Shown in pieces: positions 34,331-46,233 of a DNA stretch of 64,000 nt; positions within the stretch are counted from its first letter, which is position 1, and each line of letters starts with the position of its first letter. The notes under the pieces are model-generated. The model was not told the origin of the DNA. It ran no database searches and was given only the letters and a program-made list of their open reading frames with translations. Where the stretch lies: positions 14,887,258 to 14,951,257 of the forward strand of contig CM035169.1 in the NCBI GenBank assembly GCA_020205615.1, in the 5' to 3' direction. The stretch comes from Panax quinquefolius. Taxonomy: Eukaryota > Streptophyta > Magnoliopsida > Apiales > Araliaceae. The translations under genes and the position numbers were made by a program.

Positions 34331-35390
34331 ATGGAAATTGAGATCGAACCCTTCACTGAAAGTAGCTCGGAGCCATTGGTAATTCCCCGCAGAGAGAGCG
34401 TAAGAGATCGAAATGGTCCTCTAAAGGCGGATAAAACAAATGAAGATTGGTTCGGGTCTACCAGAGCCTCTTCGGACAAACCTTATGGAACTACTTCGCT
34501 ACTATGCGGATATTTTTGCATGGGAACTTCAAGACATGCCAGGGATTAGCCGGATGATTGCTGAACACAGACTGGAAGTGGATCCATCGAAGAAGCCTAT
34601 TCGGCAAAAAAGACGGATCTTTGCACCTGAATGTCAGAGGATCATTGACGATGAGATTGCCAAGCTGATGGCTGCTGATTTTATTTTTGAGATCGACTAC
34701 CCACAGTGGATGGCTAATGTAGTATTCGTGCAAAAGCAGAATCTGAAATGGCGAGTTTGCATCGACTACATCGACCGAATAAAACTTGTCCGAAAAGACT
34801 TTTATCCTTTTGCCCATATCGATCACCTTTTATCGATGCCACTTCGGTATGCATTACTAAGCTTTATGGATGCTTTTTCAGTTATCATCAAATATCCATG
34901 TGCAAAGAGGACATCCCAAGACAAAGATTCATTACCCACCGCTTGGTGTACGATATAAGAAGATGACCTTTAATCGTCGATAAATGTTAGGGCCACTAAC
35001 CAAAGAATGATGAATTTCATCTTCGAGAGGCGCTAGGGAGGAACATGGAGGTGTACGTGGATGATATGATCGTGAAAAGCATGCAGTTCGTAAGCACTTG
35101 GACGATCTGGAGGAATGTTTTCGGATCGTCCGTCATCACAAGTTGAGGCTCAATCCGCAAAAAATGCACCTTCTACCTCGGTGCGAAAAAGTTTCGAAAT
35201 CTAGTCACCGTAGGGCATCGAGGCTAATCCAAGAAAATCCAGCCATTCTTGACATGAAGACTCCTCAGTCATTCAAAGACGTCCAACGTTTGACTGGCAG
35301 GATTGCAGCTTTGAGGAGGTTCATGTCCAAATCTGCAGAGAGATGTTTGCCGTTCTTCGACACACTGAAGGGGCCGAAAAATGCGAAGAC
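34331..35390 (+). pseudogene. pol: Reverse transcriptase of element D
   Basis: A 172-residue open stretch (34440-34958) carries DIFAWELQDMPGISRMIAEH, then RLEVDPSKKPIRQKRRIFAP, AKLMAADFIFEIDYPQW and WRVCIDY. SFMDAFSVI then marks the palm region. After a frame change YVDDMIVKS (35054-35080) shows both catalytic aspartates. HHKLRLNPQKMHLLP (near 35130) and DVQRLTGRIAALRRFMSKSA (near 35277) complete thumb and connection. DMPGI and VDPSKKPI-type motifs identify the Tat lineage. Frame breaks near 34960 and 35090 interrupt it. Confidence 0.85.
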
Positions 35391-35863
35391 ATTCCAATGG
35401 ATTTCGAAGTGCGAAGACGCCTTCCAAGGCATAAAGACATATCTGTCTTCTGCTCCCCTATTGGTAAAGCCTGCCCCGGCAGAGACTTTTGTACCTTGCA
35501 GCAAGTTCATTAGCGGTTGGAGCAGTACTGGTTCGGGAGGTCAGTGAAAAGCAGCATCCGGTCTATTATGTCAGTCACGTCCTACGAGATGCTGAAACCA
35601 GGTATCCAAATATTAAAAAATTTGCCTTTGCTTTAATAATTGCTAGCCGAAAGCTTCGGCAATATTTTCAAGGCAGGCTCCTAGTCGTCTACACGGATCA
35701 ACCACTAAAGAAGGTAATGGGTAAGCCAGAGGTTTCAGGGAGATTAGCAGCATGGACTATGGAGTTGTCCCAATTTTTCATTGAATATCATCCCCGAACT
35801 GCTATCAAGGGTCAAGCTTGGCCGATTTTATGGTGGAGTGTACATTCACCGGGCAGATCTTGA
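35391..35863 (+). pseudogene. pol: First (Ty3-type) RNase H of element D, catalytically degenerate
   Basis: The open stretch 35489-35863 begins YLAASSLAVGAVLVREVSEK and continues with HPVYYVSHVLRDAETRYP, VVYTDQPLKKVMGKPEVSGR and WTMELSQFFIEYHPRTAIKG. The block is clearly homologous to gypsy RNase H. The first catalytic aspartate, which normally lies just before the GAVL segment, is absent (AASSLAVGAVL). Loss of this residue is usual in Tat elements, where the domain acts as a tether and a second RNase H takes over. Confidence 0.82.
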
Positions 35864-35879
35864 GTTGCTGTAAGAGACG

Positions 35880-36251
35880 TCCGATCGGCGATTGCAGCTT
35901 CTTCAACACTACGAGAGTACATGGACGTTGTATGTAGATGGGTCCTCTACGGTGAATGTTAGTGCGGCAGGGATTATCTTGACAAGTCCGGAGGGATTCA
36001 AGGTACAGCAAGCAATCAGATTTGGGTTTAAAACAACAAACAACGAAGCCGAGTATGAAGCAATGCTAGCAAGAGTTCGACTGGCGAAGAGTCTAGAAGT
36101 CCAGAAGCTGATCATTTACAGTGACTCTCAGTTGGTCGTCAAACAATTGTCAGGAGATTATGAAGCTCGTAGGACAAAGATGATCAAGTATTTGGCAGAG
36201 TTGAAAGACCGACTTCGATATTTTGTCTCTTATGATTTTCAAGGCATGTAA
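35880..36251 (+). pseudogene. pol: Second, archaeal-type RNase H (aRNH) of element D
   Basis: Numbering from the methionine at 35892, the 119-residue frame contains TLYVDGSST (Asp16), NNEAEYEAML (Glu54) and LIIYSDSQLVVKQL (Asp78). The D-E-D residues expected of RNase H are therefore all present. A second RNase H of this kind, placed between the first RNase H and integrase, is the hallmark of plant Tat retrotransposons and is the domain thought to degrade the RNA strand. This is the best preserved domain of element D. It belongs to a polyprotein rather than being a separate gene. Confidence 0.85.
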
Positions 36252-37640
36252 CGTAACGACAATTCCATTGCCGATGCCTTATCAAAACTAGCCACTACGG
36301 ATGTCAGTGCTTTTCAATGGGTCATTATTTGGAGGTTTTGCGTTGTTGAGTATCCAAAGATGAAGCGGTGATGTGTATCGAACGATCCGATCACCGGATG
36401 ACTCCCTTACATCGAATATTTGCGATGGCGTCCTTCCTTCTGGATCGATACTAGTAAAGAATTTCAAGTACAAGAGTGCCAACTTCGCTTTTATTGATGG
36501 GGATCTTTATCGGGGCATTTACATCACCATTATTAAAGTGTTTGGTTCCGCTTCAAAGTCGAGTATGCTCTTCTGAAGTCCACGAGGAATTTGCAGTGAT
36601 CATACGGCTTCTAAGTCATCGGCATACAAAGTTCTTTCGCGTGGATACCATCGCCAACGATCTTTAAGGAAGCTACAGAGTGTGTGAAGAAGTGTGAGAA
36701 GTGCCACCAACAAATTGATCCCACATCACCCACCGTAAGAGCTATACTCAATTCTATCTCCTATACCCTTTCTTTGTCTCCTGGGGTTGATATATCGAGT
36801 CCGCTTCTTAAAAGCTAAAGGATATGTCAATTTTGTTATAGTTGCTATTGATTACATGACCAAATGGGTAGAGGCGGCCACTTTGTTGATAACGGAATAA
36901 AAGTGTTTGAAGTTCATGAAAGAATCCGTAGTGTTTCGCCGGATTCCTAAAGTGGTGATATCGACAACCTGACGCCAGCTTTTGGGATCAAAATTTGAAG
37001 GATTTCGAAGAGTCAGGGGTTCAACACGAAAAGACTTCATGGCTCATCCACAATGAATGGGCGGGTTGAGGTGACTAACGTAACGTCACGAATCTGGATC
37101 AAGCCGCAGATTGATGAAGTGAAAGGAAGATGGTCAAGAGCCGCTTTCGGTATTGTGGGCTTACCGAACTACACCGAGAACTACGACAGGAGATTCACCT
37201 TTCAGATTGGCTTATGGTATCGGTGCCTTAGTCCCAGTCGAGATTGGATCTCTAAGTCTTCTCGTTAGTCAGTTCAGAGAGATCTACAATGACGAAGGAC
37301 TGAAGGCCAACTTGGATCTGTTAGAAGAAGTCGAGAAGTGGCTTTGATCAAGTTAGCGATCTACCGGAGGAGAGTTGCCAAGCATTACAACAAAGGGTAA
37401 AGCTCAGTAGATTTCGTGGGGACTTCGTCCTCGTGAGAAGTTTGAAGCATCTACGCCGCAGAACGTGGGGAAGTTCGATGCCGAATCGGGAAGGACCTTA
37501 TGTAATCAAGTACCAAAGCCGTGAACTTACCGATTGAAGGCATTGGATGGATCCGAGATTAAGAACACTTGGCACGCCAAGCGCATCTTTAAATACTTTC
37601 AAGAGAGATCGAGTCGGTTTACTGTAAGTCCGTATACGAT
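36252..37640 (+). pseudogene. pol: Integrase of element D (broken)
   Basis: Recognisable pieces across frames are CVKKCEKCHQQ (near 36685, zinc-binding end), YMTKWVEAA-like sequence (near 36855, core), ENGVEVTN-like sequence (near 37055), MWAYRTTPRTTTGDSPFRLA (37153 onward), LVPVEIGSLSLLVSQF (near 37220), AKHYNKG (near 37380) and the C-terminal NTWHAKRIFKYF (near 37563). The order is the usual HHCC domain, DDE core and C-terminal domain. Stops near 36820, 36900 and 36970 destroy the core. No chromodomain follows, consistent with Tat. Confidence 0.8.
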
Positions 37641-37689
37641 TGATCACCATCAATAAAAAGTTACTTTTTCACAACCGATCCTCTTCCTA

Positions 37690-38245
37690 TTTGTCCTAAG
37701 ATCACAATGGTGTAAGGAGGTATGGTAGGACTCACCGGCCATTCGATGACAAATTTAATTATTTGTTACCCCGTGGTAAACAAATCATGTGATCCTTTTA
37801 ATATTGATTTTACCAAGGGTGGTAAATCAATGGGCACCAAAGTAAGGAGGATTCGGGTGGACTCACCGACCATTCGATGGTAGCCTCTTCAAAGGAGTGT
37901 GTCCTTATGGTTTTGTTATACCTGCTAGCGGTAGACAAATTCCACGATCCTCTTTTATATTGTTTTTACCCCGAATGGTGAATCAATGGGCACCGAAGTA
38001 AGGAGGTATGGTAGGACTCGCTGGCCACTCGATGACAGCCTTATTGTCAGGAGTGTCCTTATGAATTTGTTACCCCGTGTGGTAGACAAATTCTATGGCC
38101 CTTATAAAATTGTTCTACCCCGAGTGGTAAACAAATGTCCTTATATACTTGTTCTACCCCGAGTGGTAAACAAGATCTTGATGGTGCAAGGAGGATCAGC
38201 CGAATTCACCTCACTCATGACCTGTCTCTCACTTCGAAAACGATA
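37690..38245 (+). repeat. Variable tandem repeats in the 3' region of element D
   Basis: Irregular units contain GTAAGGAGG (37712, 37842, 37998, with a variant near 38184), GGACTCACCGGCCATTCGATG and several TACCCCGAGTGGTAAACAAAT boxes (37768, 37967, 38069, 38115, 38154). Spacing of the long unit is 130-186 bp, while the short box reaches about 40 bp at the end. Tat and Ogre elements commonly carry such arrays here, and they are known seeds of satellite DNA. Confidence 0.8.
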
Positions 38246-38879
38246 AGTATTGTAAGACCCCAACTTTTATAAATAAAGATGAATTTTTCTATAAATATTA
38301 TTTTTGAATATTATGGAATAAATTTGATATAATGTTATAGTTGTGGGTAATATTTATAAATTTTGCAAAGTATGCAAGTTGTTATAAAATATTCGTTTGG
38401 TTCAGGGAATATTCTTTATAGGGAATATTCAGATAACGACTCAATCATTGGTGGACCCCATAATGTAATTATTGGCTTGATTGAGAAAACGACAAAAATA
38501 TTTTATAAAAATAACTACGGAGGTGTTACCGTTAAAATTGTTGAACTACCCGGTGGTAAAAGTACGCGATGAATACGCTGTGGTTGCGTAAGTAGCTACA
38601 CAGTATTGATTATTGATGCTTACGTGAGAAGTCACTCACCTATACGCTCAATTATTCTACAATAATTCTTTGTGATCATATCTCTTATATTATTGATTCA
38701 ATTATTGTCACAAAGATCATCCTCGTATAATATGTTATAGTATTAAATCAATAATTGAGACGACAAGTTATAAATGATTAATAATTATTGAAAGATTAAA
38801 TATGTGTTGATGAAAAAAAATGATTTGTAGTAAGTTTGATTATTTTATGGGGGCTCATATGTCATCATCTAAGAGTCTC

Positions 38880-39180
38880 TTCACAATAAGTAATTACCTC
38901 TTGTCAATAGTAATTACCTTCGTCAATAGTAATTACCCTTGTGAATAGTATTTACCTTTGTCAATAGTAATTACCTTCACAATAAGAATTACCCTTGTGA
39001 ATAGTATTTACCTTCACAATAGTATTTACCTTCGTTAATAGTAATTACCTTTACCGACGTCGAACCACTTGTCGCTTTCACATTACAGTGTCGAACCACT
39101 TGTCGTTTCACATTACAAACGCCAAACCACTTTTCTTTTCACATCATTAGTCGTCAAACCACTTGCCTTTTCACACTCAA
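38880..39180 (+). repeat. U3 iterons of the solo B LTR
   Basis: ATAGTAATTACC-type units (38885-39050) are followed by CGAACCACTTGTCG / TTTCACAT units (39058-39180), the same two arrays as at 9645-9940 with different unit numbers. Confidence 0.85.
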
Positions 39181-39203
39181 GCAGTACTAAGCTAGAAATC
39201 TTC

Positions 39204-39212
39204 TATAAATAG
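39204..39212 (+). promoter_or_regulatory. TATA box of the solo B LTR
   Basis: TATAAATAG directly after the iterons; it could still drive transcription into element D sequence. Confidence 0.65.
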
Positions 39213-39344
39213 AGGCCTAGGGCTTCATTATTTTTCACTTAATTCATTCAAGCTATAGAGAGAAAAGTATAGAGAGAATGAGAGAGAAAGAAAAAGAGTA
39301 TTTTGTTACTACACCGCCAAGTAGATTCAATCTCCTACCAAATG

Positions 39345-39830
39345 TAAGGGGTGTTATTCTTTCTTATTCATGAAGAGAATGTTGTTATTCCATTGCTTAT
39401 TATTCTCGCTGGAATAACTCAGATACGCTGGTTTATTCTATACTTGGTGACATTCTTCTATTATTCTCTTGGAACATTTTGTCTCGTGTTTTTAGGAATT
39501 GACCGGTTCCGCTTTTTATTATTATTCTGTTGGAACATCCTGCGTCATGTTTTACACCGGACTGGTTCCGCCTTTTTATTATTATTCATTGGAACATCCA
39601 TGCTCTGTGTGTTTTACAATTTGACCGTTCCGCTTTTATCATTCTGCTGGAATATCCTATCTCGTATGTTTTACACCGATCCGATTCCATCTTTATTATT
39701 CTGTTGGAACATCCCGCTTGCGTGTGAATTTCACCGACCAGTTCCGCTATTATTATTCTCGCTGAATAACTCCGCCTACATGCTAAGTACCGCACGCACG
39801 GTGATTTCTTTTGTTATTCCATTCTTTATT
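39345..39830 (+). repeat. Approx. 55-bp tandem repeats of the solo B LTR
   Basis: About eight units beginning TTATTATTC and TTGGAACATC. The CATGCATG palindromes of B-1 are replaced here by forms such as CTCGTGTT or CGTATG. Confidence 0.75.
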
Positions 39831-40052
39831 ATACCCAAATAAGTTAAAACTTTGACTTCTATACTCCATGAAATTAGTAGAATATCCTCGATATTTGCGT
39901 TTCATCCAAAGATCTTTCATGGAAATATTCTTCCGATCATTCTTGAATTTTACTAATTTGGATGTTAATAATTCCCGGATAAAATAATTCTTGAACTTGT
40001 TTTATTGAATTCTTATATCATTGTCATCATCCTCATGTTTATATTATGTTGA

Positions 40053-40253
40053 AAGTCATCTCATGGCTGTAGACAGATAGATGGACTTGGTATGATTATG
40101 ACCAGAGACTATTCGGTAATAATCATGACCGTAAATGTTACAAATGATGTGATAAAAATCCTCGATGGTCAGAAGTGCATCGGTGGATGCTTGTTGGCAT
40201 GATCATGACCATTAATGAATACACAAATATTCTCGGCCCGTAGTGCATGAATA
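40053..40253 (+). repeat. Serial hairpins of the solo B LTR
   Basis: AAGTCATCT (40053-40061) pairs with AGATGGACTT (40079-40088). ATCCTCGATG (40158-40167) pairs with CATCGGTGGAT (40178-40188). TATTC (40228-40232) pairs with GAATA (40249-40253). Stem sequences differ; the third loop contains GTAGTGC and the first two contain diverged forms. Confidence 0.6.
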
Positions 40254-40430
40254 ATTATGGTCGTGATACTAAAGAATATCCTCGTCAGTAGTCAAGTAGG
40301 GGTGATTCGATGATGTGGAATATTTATTAAAGTCGAGTCTCAAATATAACAAAGATGAAAAACCTTTAAAACCTAAAAGATAGTAGTCTTTATTTTCTAC
40401 TTGACTTTTTAATGGATCGCTTATTCTCTT

Positions 40431-43165
40431 TCAACCTCAAAATTTTTTAAATAAAAAGGAATTTCCTTTATTTATTATTTTGAAATAAGTAAGGGTTGAT
40501 TTGATTAATGTGGATAGTTAAGGGTTAAATACGCAAATATTTCAAAATAAGCAAGTGGTTATAAAATATTCATTTTTGCTCTGGGAATATTCGTTTGGTC
40601 GTGGAATATTCAGATCGCTTCAGAATATTCGCATTAACGGCAGCCATGTGTGGGCCCCCATAACCCGGAAAAAGCGATTGGATGAGGAAAACGACAAAGT
40701 TTGGGTGGTTATAAATAACTGCAGTAGTTGTTACTAGAGAAGATCTGCTGAATACCCGGTGGTTAAAATACGTAATACGCTGTGGTCGCACAAAGAAGTT
40801 ATTACCAGATTGCACAAGATTGTTGAATTATCGATCCTTACGTAAGATGGCACTACTCAATAATTTTCACAAGAGTTATCGCTCAATATTTTATTTTATC
40901 GATTCAATAATTGTCATATTGATATTTTATATTATCATTGTTCAATAATTGTCAACGCATGATTTCCCATTATCGATCAATAATTCATATTATTTGAATA
41001 ATATTATTAGATAACATTATTGGCAATGTCTAGAAAGTTCGCTCTAAGGAGAGGTTTGGTCACCTAATCATGCGCGCCAAGAAGGAGAGAGATCCTTATC
41101 GAAAGCCCCTCTTCCTCGGGAACTACCGGGTCATTATAAATAATGATTCTCAGAATATTATTTGTGAATAATTAATTATTGATTCATATGATAAAGAAAT
41201 ATTTATTTTATGTGGATATAAATGATGGATTTATTTATGTGGTTATAAATGAAGAAATTATTGTTGAGGTGTTTTATCAAGATTTTATCTGATTGAGGTG
41301 TTAAAAATCAAATCGTGGGTTTAGATATATCATGGGGTTATAATTTTTAATCCCACCGCTGATTGTGGTAATTTTTGGGTATGTTATACATACATAAGTT
41401 GAGTATATGTCCACAAATTTTGAACCGTTAAAATGCACGAATGATTTGTTGTGAATTTTAAGAGGTGTCTGATTCTAAATTAGGTTTATAATTGATTTTG
41501 GTGGAAAATTTAGAATTGAGTGGGCCCCACTTGTGGTTGGTGAAAAATGTGCTGAATTTTATTTCAAATGTGGTGGGTGGCAATAGTAGCGTAGTAAAGC
41601 CATCAGTAAAGCAGTCAAGTCTCGCTTTGCCAAGCTAACATTTTCCTATAAATAGAGGGCTAAGTTAGAATTGAAAATCACACCGTAAACAAAGTTTTCT
41701 TTCTCTCTCTATATTATCGAGCGTATTTTGTGAGTATTTAGATACTTTGAGAGTCATTGCTCAAGATAAGTTTCATTCAAAGATCACTTCCGACCTTTCC
41801 TTCCAAGTACCGATTCTTTGAGGTAAGGGATATTATTTTTTTCAGAAATGATATTATTTCTTCAATATCATTATGTTGAAATGTTGATCTGAAGTTTTTA
41901 TCAAATTTGGAACTTTTTCATGCTTGGGGTTACTATTCATGAGTTACTATTCACGAAGTTACTATTCATGAGTTACTATTCACGAAGTTACTATTCACGA
42001 GTACTATTCATGAAGCGTGAAGATGTTTTTGTGGAATTTCTATCTTTTGGTGTCGGAGTTACTATTCACGATACTAAGACTATTCACGATACTCAAGACT
42101 ATTCACGATATACTGCAAGACTATTCACCAAAAAATAAAATTTCTTCTTTTCGTCTAAAATATCTATTTTGGATACTAGCTTTGATCAGATCCATGTTTT
42201 GATCATTCTCGAATTTTACACCACTACGATTATTTTTGAGGTATTTTTGATATGATAAAACCAAGTACGAATCCTTAATCCTCGTCATTTTGTTTCACCG
42301 GATTCGCTTTTTTAAAATATTTTCATCATCCTCGCCTTTAATGATGATATTATTGAATATCTTCGGCCCGAAGGTGCAGAGATGAATGATTTCAAGAATA
42401 TCTTCGGCTCAAAGAATATCAGTGCAAAGAAAGATGAAAGTGTTTAAATGAATACGACCGATCGATGAATATCTTTGGCTGTAGTGCAAAGATGAACAGT
42501 GTTTAAATGAATACGACCGATCGATGAATATCTTTGGCCTTTAGTGCAAAGATGAACAAAAAGTTGAGATGAATACGACCGATTGATGAATATCTTCGGC
42601 CCAGAAGTAAAAGATGAATATTTGATTCGAGATGAATATCGATTGATGTTACAGGATAAAATATTGATGATGGACCGTTAAATTCATAGATTATAGTAGA
42701 TTTCATTCTCTACGATCTCTCTTATATGAATTATTATTTCCACGCGAATATTGATCCGAAACTTGTTGCCTATCAGATTCTATCGATTTTTCCTCGCTGG
42801 AGACTAACGATAATTTGTTGTATATTATCTTAGTCATAACATTCTTTATCGGGCTAGTTGAGCTCACCCTTTCCTCGTTGTTCCATTTTTCTTCTCGTGA
42901 GGCGAGAATGTAATGAGTACTAGCTCTGGGTATGGAATGAAGGTTCTAGAGAGAGTTGTTTAGTAGTCCTCACCATTATTATAAAATAATGTATCAATAA
43001 ATGTGATGAGGATTTATTTGAGTATAAATATTGTCTGTAAGATAATATTTGTATTTAAACTCACGCTTTATTGTTGTGATAATAAAGTTGTAGTTGTTTC
43101 GCATCTATGTATTTGGCGACTCGTGAATGGGTTGGATGGAATGGACCTATTTTGGGGTCGCCACA
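40431..43165 (+). mobile_element. 5' LTR of element A-2
   Basis: A complete family A LTR whose first bases are distorted (TCAACCTCAAA where other copies have TGTAAGACC). It ends GTCGCCACA before the PBS. It carries a TATA box (41646-41655), TTCACGA iterons (41930-42130) and the ATCTTT hairpin array (42350-42620). It is nearly identical to the 3' LTR over long runs (for example 41161-41289 against 46973-47101), which indicates a recent insertion. Confidence 0.88.
41646..41655 (+). promoter_or_regulatory. TATA box, 5' LTR of A-2
   Basis: CTATAAATAG followed by a CT-rich leader (TTTCTTTCTCTCTCTA). The matching box of the 3' LTR is at 47461-47470. Confidence 0.7.
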
Positions 43166-43167
43166 AT

Positions 43168-43179
43168 TGGTATCGTAGC
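43168..43179 (+). other. Primer-binding site of A-2
   Basis: TGGTATCGTAGC, an altered initiator tRNA-Met site, two bases after the LTR end. Confidence 0.75.
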
Positions 43180-43328
43180 TTAGGGATACGATCTCCATGA
43201 GATCGGGGAATAGAACTAGAGGGAGAGACGAGTAAATCCTTTCACTAGGTGTCCTACCTAAGCTTATTTGTTAGTTGGTCAAGATATAGGGATATTATGT
43301 GATTGATTTCTTAATTAACCCTTGTTTT

Positions 43329-44525
43329 ATGACAAGATTTTGAGAATGTCGAATCGAGAATATTAATAGTGGAGTAAATGAGACCGTGGAGATGCTCAGA
43401 TTTAACAACGAGGAGAACGTGCAACAGTCGGGCAATGTACCTCCCGTGAATAACACCAATCGAAAGCGTATGATGAACGAGGGATGTTTAGAAGCTTTTT
43501 GCAGCTCATGCAAAATCGACGAGGAGACTCGTGTTCAAAATACAGAGGAGATGATAGCAATTCACTGTGGTCACAAAACAAGCAGCTTCAAAGAGTCGGG
43601 ACCACTGCACTCTGGGAAAGCCAGATCCGATCACGGCGAAACACGGGTCAAGCAAATTACCAAGATATTCGATGTCTCGATGCACGGAAGGAACAGAAAA
43701 GTTCCATTCGCTACTTTTATGTTCCGTGGCGAGGCAGACATCGGTGGAATCAGTGAAGCGCACCCATCCAAATTTGCACTCAAAGATGTCATGGGAGACG
43801 CTTTCAAATGCTTCAATGACAAGTACTTCCCCGAAAGTATTCGCTATACGAAGGAAGTGGAGTTTATTAGATCGAGCAGTATAACACGACGGTGTCCCAA
43901 AGACGAGGCGAAGTTCATGAGTTATCCAGTTCGCACCTCATTTGGTGGAGAATGAGGAACGATGACGCGGATGTTTCGAGAGGTTTGAACCCTAAGATAC
44001 GCCAAGATCTCATTTCTCATAAATTTTCTCTCTATTCGATATGTTGTAAATGGGCTCATTGTTAGAGCGAGATAACGAGTACGCTCAACCGAGGGACCAT
44101 AACCAGTGATCATACCAAAGATAGTAGTCATCGTAATAACGATAACCAAAGGAGAAAGAAGAATACGGACAAAGGCGGTAAACCACTCCGTGGTAATCGT
44201 GGCCATGAAAATAGAAGAAGCGAGTCGGGAGGAGATTTTAAAAGAGGAGATTCAACAACGACTACGTGAAGACGCTGGCCAAGTGGGCAATCGGTTCCAA
44301 GGAGGAGAAAGACCACCTGGTCAGACATGTTACAAATGCGAAAGAGGGATATATCACCCAAACCGCCCACAACAGCTTTAAGGTATGCTATAATTGTGGA
44401 AAAGAAGGACATATCGCCGAGATTGTACGATATCGAAACCCAGTCAATGGGAATGGTGACTCAAAAGGATGTCCCGTAAAAGTCAAAGTCAACGATTCTC
44501 GAAGAGCGTTTGTCGTGACCTATTA
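43329..44525 (+). pseudogene. gag: gag of element A-2 (best preserved A gag)
   Basis: The ATG at 43329 corresponds to the A-1 start. A frame of 189 codons (43386-43955) carries VKQITKIFDVSMHGRNRKVP followed by FATFMFRGEAD, FNDKYFPESIRYTKEVEFIR and a KDEAKFMSYPVR stretch, the capsid domain of chromovirus Gag. The nucleocapsid has two altered knuckles: CYKC (44338 on) followed by a displaced histidine, and CYNCGKEGHIA (44396 on), which lacks the last cysteine. A stop near 43955 separates the two parts. Because this element is young by LTR identity, these faults may be partly consensus errors. Confidence 0.8.
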
Positions 44526-46222
44526 AAATACGAGAACCCGAACGGTTAGCACGGTTAGTTAATTATAAATTCTTGCGAAGTTTATACCTTTACTAGATAC
44601 TCTGCTTCTACCCATTCTTTATCTCTCTCGCTTATACCAACGCTTGAACTCGACTACGAGAAATTAGACTTTGACCTATTTATGGAGAATCCGCTAGAGA
44701 AACTTTCATTACATCCGCTGTTTAAAAAATCTTGTTTGATTCAAGTTGGCACCATTACCTTACCGTCAACCTTATCTCTTTAAAGATACTTGCTTTTGGG
44801 GATTGATTGGTTAACTACTCATCATGCCAAATTGATTGCTTTTGTAAGGTCATAGTTTTCATATTCCTAAGCAACTCGTTATTCAATTCAAGCAATCAAA
44901 CCATTGTAATCAAACATTTTCATATCAAGCCATGAAGTCATTCGCTTATTACGGATGTCAAGTTTTCTTAGTCCATGTTATGGATTTGAATAAAGACACG
45001 CCGATTTGAATAATATTCTTGTTGTTATTGATTTTTCCCGACGTATTTCCTCAAGAATTTCTTGGATTACTCCCAAAGCTCGATATTAAATTTTGTATCG
45101 ACTTTGAACCCTGGTGACAAAACTCATTTCTAAAATCTCATATCGAATGGCTCCTATCAAACTTCGTGAGTTAAAATTCAACTATAGAATTTGGTACCGA
45201 GCCTTTATCTTGTGACTTCCTTTGTGGAATTCACCTGCCGCACTCTCCGTGGGGACGCCATATTCGCAAGGCGATAGTAAATCGATAGGTGTCATTGTGA
45301 CGCATATCCAAGATTGGGATATGAGTCACAATTGAGAACAAACCTAAGTCGAAGAATCGAAATAATGTAGCTTTCTAGGCTTTAGTTGGTTATTATCGAG
45401 ATTCGTCAAGGATATTCTCGAATCGCTATTCCATTATCGCAATTAACTCAGAGAGATACAAAATTCGAATGGAGCAAGGAATGTGGGAAGAGCTTCAAGA
45501 ACTCAAGAGGAGACTCATTTCAAAGACATGTTCGACCATGCCATCCTCGAAAAGTTTAACGCAGTAGCCGACGTGTCGAAGTAGTAAGATCGTGATACAA
45601 GTACGAGTACAATATCACAAAGACTCATTTCAGATAATATACAAATAATAGAGATGGAGATGAAAACTCTAGGTACCCACGTGATGATATACGAAGTACG
45701 TGATGATATACGAGTATAATCGACTTTAATCGATAAAGTTAAAGTCGCTCAAGCTACACACGGAAATCGATGAATTTGAAGAAGGAGGTGCAAGAAGTTG
45801 TTATTTCAAAAGCGAGAATCGGTGAGGTGAGGAAAGCTCAAACCTTCGATTTATTAATCCATTTGAAATTCTCGATCGAATAGGAACTGTGGCCTATAGA
45901 CTCGCTTTTACCACCAAGTAGTACGACGCGTGTTCATAACGCTTTTCACGATCGATGTTACGTGAAATATGTGGACGACCAAACACGCCATCGAAGTTAA
46001 ACCGGACGAGATAGCCAAGACTTAACGCATTTGAGGAGGTACCGTCAAGATTTTGTAGAGAAAGAATACGACCTATGTACCGAGGTTATACCATAAGTTA
46101 AAGTTTTGTGGAGAAACCATGCTATTGAGGAAATGACCGGAGTTGGAAACGAAAATGAAAGCGAGGTATCTTTACCTTTTCAAACACTGTATCGTACGCC
46201 AATTTCGAGGACGAAATTTCAT
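44526..46222 (+). pseudogene. pol: Gutted pol of element A-2
   Basis: It has the same organisation as A-1: protease edge with TSASTHSL-like sequence (near 44600), RT start up to the LRELK-like motif (near 45165), then filler with TTCCTTTGTGGAA and CTCTCCGTGGGGACG (45218-45266). The connection GYYR (near 45390), an RNase H edge (near 45540) and the integrase C-terminus with KVLWRNH (near 46100) follow. The RT palm, RNase H core and integrase core are missing at the same places as in A-1. Internal length is about 3.07 kb against about 4.8 kb in B-1. Confidence 0.78.
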
Positions 46223-46233
46223 AAGAGAGGAGG

